NCBI GenBank assembly: GCA_019925795.1
Contig: CM034303.1
Coordinates: 1,736,001 to 1,800,000 of the forward strand
DNA length: 64,000 nt
Source of the DNA: Dendrobium chrysotoxum
Lineage: Eukaryota > Streptophyta > Magnoliopsida > Asparagales > Orchidaceae
Reading direction: 5' to 3'
In this document: positions 58,019 to 64,000 of the stretch, piece by piece
Position numbering within the stretch: position 1 is the first letter of the stretch
Layout: each line of letters starts with the position of its first letter
Made by a program: the position numbers and the translations under genes
The notes under the pieces: generated by a model
Seen by the model: only the letters and a program-made list of their open reading frames with translations
Told to the model about the DNA's origin: nothing
Databases searched by the model: none

Positions 58019-61000
58019 CATGCTTAATAACACTTCATTAAAGGTTTATTGACACTTCCACAGTGACAACATGCAGGACATAACACTTGCAATTGTTATT
58101 TTAAAAACTATGCTTTGTTAAATATGCTTGCAAGTATGGCTATGTTGTTGTTTGAAGGTAAGTTTTGTTTTTAGTGATGGTACGTAGCTATTTTGTTAGA
58201 GGATTGATGGCTGTGATGCATCATGGGAAAATGCATTTATCAATTGTTTTTATGGATTCATATACTACTTTTGTGAGAACAAAAACAAGTTTGGATGTTT
58301 ACTTTCATGTCTTAATAATTATTTATGAAAATTGCTATTGTTATGCTATTTTCATTCTTCGTTAAGTTTGTTATTGTTAAGGTATTCATTTTGAACTATT
58401 TCATTAAAATTTGCACAAAGCATTCCCCTTGGAGAGCAGGCTCAACCTTGTTCTTGTGACTTATAGGAATCGTCTGCTCACCACTACAATCCTTCGATAT
58501 CCCATACCAGTTGGATTCAAGCTATTTACCATCAATTCTTATGATGTGTAACACCACAATTTGACCCCTCAAGCTATTTACCATCAATTCTTATGATGTG
58601 TAACACCCCAATTTGACCCCTCCCAATCAAGATTAGACATGGCAGAAATTAACAATCCTATTTGACACATCTTTCACTGACATATATCCTAATTTTTACT
58701 AATCAAGATCAAATGAGTAGAAAGCTAACATGCTTAGGTTATCATAAAACATACACTACACTTTTTATAATCACCAATAAATCCATCATAATCATTAATA
58801 TAAATTGTTCACAATTTAAATCATCAAAATAAACTACAACGCTTCTAATTAATTTCATATATAATTAATATATACCATAAAGCTTTGATTTGTATCAACA
58901 ACAATTTTCTTTTCTTTGATACACTCAAAATTGTACATCCAAAACATGAAGATATGGTCAACTAAGTGAACTTACTATGATCCAACTTATTTTGTTCTCT
59001 TACCTAAAATAACAGTTGTAGTAATATTTAATGAGCTAAAAGTTTAGTGAGATAAGCAATTCTAATACATGATTCAAAATATAAGAAAAGAGAATAATAA
59101 TATGCATGCTAATCATAAGCATTAATAATCATAGTGATAGCTAATTTGGTATAATAATCCTTAAATCAAGCCATATTTTGATAATTAAATAACGCAATAA
59201 TAAGTAATAGATATGAATGTCGGCAAAAAAAAGAAAAAGAAAAAAGAAATACAACTATGTAATGTCCAATCATTCATTACATTATTCTAGTCAGATGCTA
59301 TTGTCAAAATACTTGTTTTAATTATTTTTTTTAAATTATCATTCTTATTTTTTATAGTCTTAAAAGTATCATATAATGTTTGCATAGGATCTAACATATT
59401 TATATCATATAATTGTCACTTAGCCAGTCAACCCATTGTCACTATTGATAAGAATAAAGGATTGGACTTGCTCATGCATAATAATTATCAACAACTCTCA
59501 ATAAAGGTTAGAAAAATCCAAAATGACAGTTACTGAAGTCGAAAACTTCTTTTGGTCCCCATTGAGGCTTATCTCAAAAGAATTTTTATCTCTCCTTGTG
59601 CAATTCATCATAATTTACTAAATGCTAACCTATCCCATATGACATGATATTTTATTGACTTTATTTGTTTTTAGCATCACTATCACAAGCATTTGAAATA
59701 TTTTTATCATCATTATGCTTATACCATCTTGAATTTGTATCAATCCTGTAACAAAGGTATAAACATGCAATGGGGAAAGTGACATGAATACTTTACATGC
59801 ATGATAAACCATAAAACTTGCATAAAATGAAAATAACATGTATTTATTTTTAACAGGTGGACATGCATAATGCATTAGCTTAATTGTCATATTGAATACT
59901 ATTAGTTTGGTTAATAATTAATATGAAGAAATTTCTACTAACATGCACTTAACAGTCTAATATCATCTTTGGAATGAACAAGCAGTAGCTTTAAGAATAT
60001 TTTTTTACTTCATATGTTAAAGATTGATATCTCACTGTAAATATATGATCCTCCTCTAAATAATTTCCTAACTTCTCCCTCCTTGAGATTTAGATCTTTT
60101 GTAAACAACCTAATAAAACATCAAATCCCTTATTTTCAAATCAATTTATGACTTACTTACACAATTCTATAGCAAATAATCCCCAAATAACATTTTTTCC
60201 TCGAAAGGATTTCTTCTCTTTTATGCTTTTAAGCTTACCAACTCAACATGAAACCCTATTCAATGGTGAAAATGCAAAAAATTGAATATTCCTACTAAAA
60301 TCCAAGCCTCCTTTCTCTCTTCTTCTTCTTCGGCCCTAGCTCTCACACCTCCATTTTGGCCTCCTAGATAACTACGAGAAATGAAGGAATATAGGGAATG
60401 ACATGTAATGTTTAAGGTAATTATTTATACTGTCAAGCATATAATCACCATAATAAATTATATTTTTTAACTTTAGTTTAGATTGAATTTTTTTTTGAAA
60501 GATAAGGAGTTAGAATATCAATTATTAAAATCATGAAAAAGATAACAAAAAGAAAATGGAGTTTTATCTGGAAAAAAAATTCACAATGAAGGAATATGCA
60601 TAGTAGAACATACAATGAATAAAAATTGTGAATAACAATGAGTAAAAATAACATGAGCGACATAGCCTCCAAGAAATACAACAAAAGAGTTTCCATAAAA
60701 TTCAAGAGGTCCTCTCCACAGCTCCCTTATCCTTGCCATCATCTGTATGCTGCATCAACAATTGGATCCCTCTTTAACCCCGCTTTTGGCATAGACCTAC
60801 TTCGAGGTAGTGAAATGGCTTTTTATGCAACTGCATCCCTTTAGTCGTTGTGCCTTTTTCCTTGTACCTTTGGCCATCTCTTGATCTTTCCTCTCATAGC
60901 ATACTACGTTGAGACTCCATTTTTCTTGCTCTTAAAGAACCATGATCCCACATGATGATACAACCTCTTGTTTCAACTCTCGTAAACTTTAACTCCAAGC

Positions 61001-61489
61001 TCACGTGCACGACTTTGATTTATGGGTTAATTTGACTTTATTTTTGAGAAAAAGTTGAATCTTGAAAGCAAAATTGTAGGTTTTGCATGGCACATGAGGG
61101 GTTATTTATAATTTGTTTTGCATAGTTAATGGCGAGGGGAATTCTTATGATTTTTTTTTGGAAAGTTTTTAATTTTTTTAAATTTATTTTTGGAATACTC
61201 CCCATTAAAAGGAATAAAATGAAGTTAGTTCCAAAATCAATAAGAAATACAATATATATATATATATATATATAATCTTATTTTATGGGGAATATTCCAA
61301 GCCTTCCCAAGACCATTCCATACTCATTTATCTCATTTCCAAGCCTCATTAACTTAGCCTGAAAAATGAGTTTTGAGTAGCTTTTTACCAAAATTTTAAA
61401 GAAATTTTTTGCCTAAATCTACACTCGAAGTTTTAGAGCTTCTGTATTAGTGGAGTTGTCATTGAAAGGAAACAACTTGTGATGAGGAC
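58017..61489. other. AT-rich DNA, no gene recognised; (TA)n at about 61253-61274
   Basis: A possible LTR start TGTAACACCCC lies near 58599. The GC-richer patch at 60290-60370 recalls an LTR leader. No gag or pol was seen. A short (TA)n tract lies at about 61253-61274. Confidence 0.4.
58517..58620. repeat. Tandem duplication of a 52-bp unit
   Basis: TCAAGCTATTTACCATCAAT begins at both 58517 and 58569, and each copy runs through GATGTGTAACACC to TTTGACCCC with one visible difference. Confidence 0.9.
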
Positions 61490-62604
61490 ATTAGTAGAAG
61501 ATTCTAGCGCGTCTATCACAGGAGACATCGCAGATCGACGGCCACGATCAGGAGCATCTATTTATTTTATGTTCTTGTATTAGTTTTATTATTATTTATT
61601 TTTGTTTGACCTTTGTACCCCTATAAGGGAATTTAGTGAGTTGTAGCCTAGAGGGCATGTTTGTCTTTGAGTTTTCTTTTTTGTGGAGGCCTATATAGAG
61701 GCCCTAGACTTTGTATTTGGTTAATGCTTGATTATATAAAGTTTCTGGTTTTTCTTCTTGAGCTTGTAAGTTCTTAAGGGTGAAGTCCCAAGGCGTGGGC
61801 AAAGCAACACCCACCAGTCGGCGGAAGTGTCCTCGGCTCGTGGTTCTCCTCCTTTCCCCTTATTCCAACCACCGGCCTCCCTCCCCCTTGAATCCAGCCG
61901 TCGGACACCAGCGCTATTCCCTTGCTCCCACCCGCGGACCCCCTCTTTACGCTTGCCCCAACCACCGGCCACCCTCCCTCCAATTCCCTAGCCGCCGGCC
62001 ACCCTCCTGCAAATCCCTAGCCGCCGGCCACCCTCCTGCAAATCCCTAGCCGCCGGCCATCCTCATCCTTTTTTTTTTATTAATGATGATTGCAATCATC
62101 CTTAATACCCACCTAAATTAACCTAAGTGATTTGGGAAAGATTTTAAGTCAATTTGAAATTCAAATTTGAATTTCAAATAATTTCCTAAATTAACTAAGT
62201 TAAATTAGGAAAGTTCCTAAATTAATTCTAATCTAATTTTAAATTAGATTTGATCCCTTTATTTTGTTCCTAATTTAAGATATTGGATTAGGAAATATTA
62301 AATTCCCTCCCAATCCCCTCCTTCTCCCATGCATGCCGTCGGCCTCTTCCTTCCCTTGGCCCAATTTTTGGTATTCAAGTTTGAATTCTAAATTTCCCTC
62401 CTTCTCCATTAATTCCTTAGATTAATTACCTTCCTTGGTAATTAACCTAAGAGATCCTAAACCCTCCTCACCCTAGCCGTCCCCTCCTCTACCCAAGACC
62501 CCCCAAGCCACCGGCCCTCCACCCTTTCCCGCCACTCCTCCCTTCCTCCGTCATTAGCCGAAGACCTCCAAGGGATCCAAGAGAGGAAGCTTCTTTGTCC
62601 ATGG
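61490..62604 (+). promoter_or_regulatory. Promoter-like or LTR-like leader upstream of the 62.6-kb ORF
   Basis: TATA-like CTATATAGAGG (about 61690) and TTATATAAAG (about 61732) are followed by a long C-rich leader. Three 29-bp units (CCCTAGCCGCCGGCCACCCT..., starting 61986, 62015 and 62044) lie in it. It may be the 5' UTR of the next ORF or an LTR and leader of a retroelement. Confidence 0.35.
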
Positions 62605-62904
62605 ATGGCGGATCCAAAGATTGATTTCGGCATCGTCTACGATCAAGACGGCTTCGTTGACATTCAACGGCCCTCCTTCTTTGACTTTGATTCAAAGCTC
62701 GACGAATTCGTGGATGACTATGTGAACAAGATTTCCTTTCAGTTGTCCGACGCTATAGATCAACGCCTCTCCTCGAACCAGTGGTTGAACATTCGCCGTT
62801 CACCGACTCCTCCGAATCCGGATAACTCTCTATTGACCAATACTATCGGTGCTCTCTGTCTACTAGTGGTATTAGTGTTGTTGCTCCAATTCTTCCTCCG
62901 TTGA
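62605..62904 (+). CDS. Unrecognised 99-residue protein with a C-terminal membrane segment
   Basis: An uninterrupted ATG-to-TGA frame with C/G-rich third positions, unlike the surrounding AT-rich DNA, so real coding is likely. The N-terminal half is acidic (MADPKIDFGIVYDQDGFVDI, then FDFDSKLDEFVDDYVNK), amphipathic and soluble. Residues about 80-97 (GALCLLVVLVLLLQFFL) form one hydrophobic helix followed by Arg at the very end, the layout of a tail-anchored protein. An out-of-frame ATG four bases upstream (62601) opens an 8-codon frame ending at TGA and may dampen translation. I do not recognise the family. It could be a complete small gene, a first exon of a longer one, or a small ORF of a retroelement. 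Confidence 0.55.
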   Translation: MADPKIDFGIVYDQDGFVDIQRPSFFDFDSKLDEFVDDYVNKISFQLSDAIDQRLSSNQWLNIRRSPTPPNPDNSLLTNTIGALCLLVVLVLLLQFFLR

Positions 62905-64000
62905 ACCCACTTCTAATGAGCATAAGTGATGGAATTTCACAAGCAAATTTCTAATTGTTAGGAGGTGGATTCTTGTTACCGCTGTAAGTGCTGCTAAGTT
63001 GAATGATCTTACATGTTTTGTTATTATAGATCGTAACTGTTTACCATTTCGAAGTCAAATACAAGTAATTCCTAGAATTTATCTTTTGCAAAGCATTATT
63101 TGGTAATTTGCAAAGCTTAACTACCTTTATTAATTTCACGCGATTCCTGATTCAATAATGTTTCACATCAACTTGGTTCATGACATTGATGGTATCTCAT
63201 ATAATCATCCAGGGATTGTCGTGTCCTGTAGTCTATTTTCAAGACTTTAAAGTATTTTCACATTTGCAATTTTAATGTTTGAAAATTGGGGAGTAACTAT
63301 TAGGATTATAAAATTCTCTATTTGATTAAACACAATTTTTGACAAAAGGCATGGATCTCAGTACAATTAAGCGAGTCTGAATCGATTATAAATTTCACTT
63401 CTAAAATTAATTTAGAAGTTTACCGGACTCAAAATGTACAAGATTATTGCCAAAATGATCATTTTGTTGTGTTGAATCCAACGATTCCAAGACACCCAAA
63501 TTCAAGCATGGAAGGGGCTCGAATTGGCCGAGCTGGATTGCATTGAATTTATTTTGATTGGTTGGCCCAGATTATTCTTAACCATTGTGTGCTGTTCTAT
63601 CATGCATGATGGAAGAGGGTTGTGATGACGAAGGTAATAGGATGGATGGTCCTTGGATGGACCTCCGACATTTTTCCTCCATAAGCAACATTCAATGTTG
63701 CTTGATCGTGTTATTGCATGGTCATTACTGTGCAAATTGTCTTACATATTTTTTAATAATAGGAGATGTTACCTTTGATTACCTTTGTTTCGTGAATGAT
63801 AGTTAGTAAAAGGCAAACCAACTTTTGTATGCATGTATCTGACTACATTTAGTTTTGTTGAATATTTACTAGGACTTTGAAGCTTGAACCATTGGTTTGA
63901 ATGACAATTATGAATAGTTTTGGGTTGATTCCATAGAAAAGGTATTTATTTAGATTCTAAAAAAATGCTTTATCAAGTTACTTTTTTTTTAAAATAATGC
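62905..64000. other. AT-rich DNA downstream of the 62.6-kb ORF, no gene recognised
   Basis: Short open frames at about 63500-63800 overlap on both strands and show no domain. A 3' UTR for the preceding ORF is expected in the first few hundred bases. Confidence 0.5.

Noticed and set aside
1..64000. CRISPR arrays, bacterial operons, tRNA genes
   Set aside because: Nothing with the needed repeat-spacer pattern or operon layout, and no convincing tRNA cloverleaf was noticed by eye. The window is plant nuclear DNA.

Overview
This window is AT-rich nuclear DNA of a flowering plant. The evidence is spliceosomal introns, a TBL-family cell-wall O-acetyltransferase gene, a plant-type E2F gene, Copia and Cassandra-like LTR elements, RTE-type LINEs and many MITEs. 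I cannot name the species.

Layout. (1) 1-2.7 kb: PIF/Harbinger-type MITEs and a small, probably frameshifted gene of unknown function. (2) 3.2-9.9 kb: a four-exon TBL gene on the minus strand (3608-7511, 399 codons), with hAT-like MITEs in two introns and a cluster of short hairpin MITEs behind and in front of it. (3) 10.9-51.8 kb: one E2F transcription-factor gene on the minus strand. I could place 14 exons with matching splice phases, giving a 471-residue protein. Exon 1 is at 51.6-51.8 kb, exons 2-12 lie at 35.5-38.0 kb, and the last two exons, which carry the retinoblastoma-binding domain, lie at 10.9-11.2 kb. Intron 1 is about 13.6 kb and intron 12 about 24.3 kb.

The two giant introns hold nearly all the transposons. 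Intron 12 contains, from low to high coordinate: a 58-bp-stem hairpin, an old repeat family, a Copia element (14.65-20.47 kb) that itself received a LINE fragment and a Tourist-like MITE, a tandem Cassandra-like TRIM array with 5S-like internal promoters (20.5-21.9 kb), a 3.46-kb solo LTR with a 5-bp target duplication (22.0-25.4 kb), and a 6.7-kb foldback structure with long inverted arms (27.85-34.55 kb). Intron 1 contains an RTE-type LINE with an 18-bp target duplication, a second reversed LINE fragment, a degenerate minus-strand Copia element and a hAT-like MITE.

(4) 52-64 kb: the E2F promoter region, then mostly AT-rich or transposon-like DNA with microsatellites, a GC-rich 57.4-kb patch that may be a transcription start, and one intact 99-residue tail-anchored-type ORF at 62.6 kb.

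The most notable point is the E2F gene. The RBR-binding domain is encoded on the far side of a 24-kb transposon-packed intron. The intron start is preceded by a strong donor and followed by an in-frame 45-residue alternative tail with a canonical AATAAA signal beyond it. This arrangement would allow an E2F isoform lacking RBR control whenever the intron is not crossed. The gene structure rests on the sequence; the isoform is inference.
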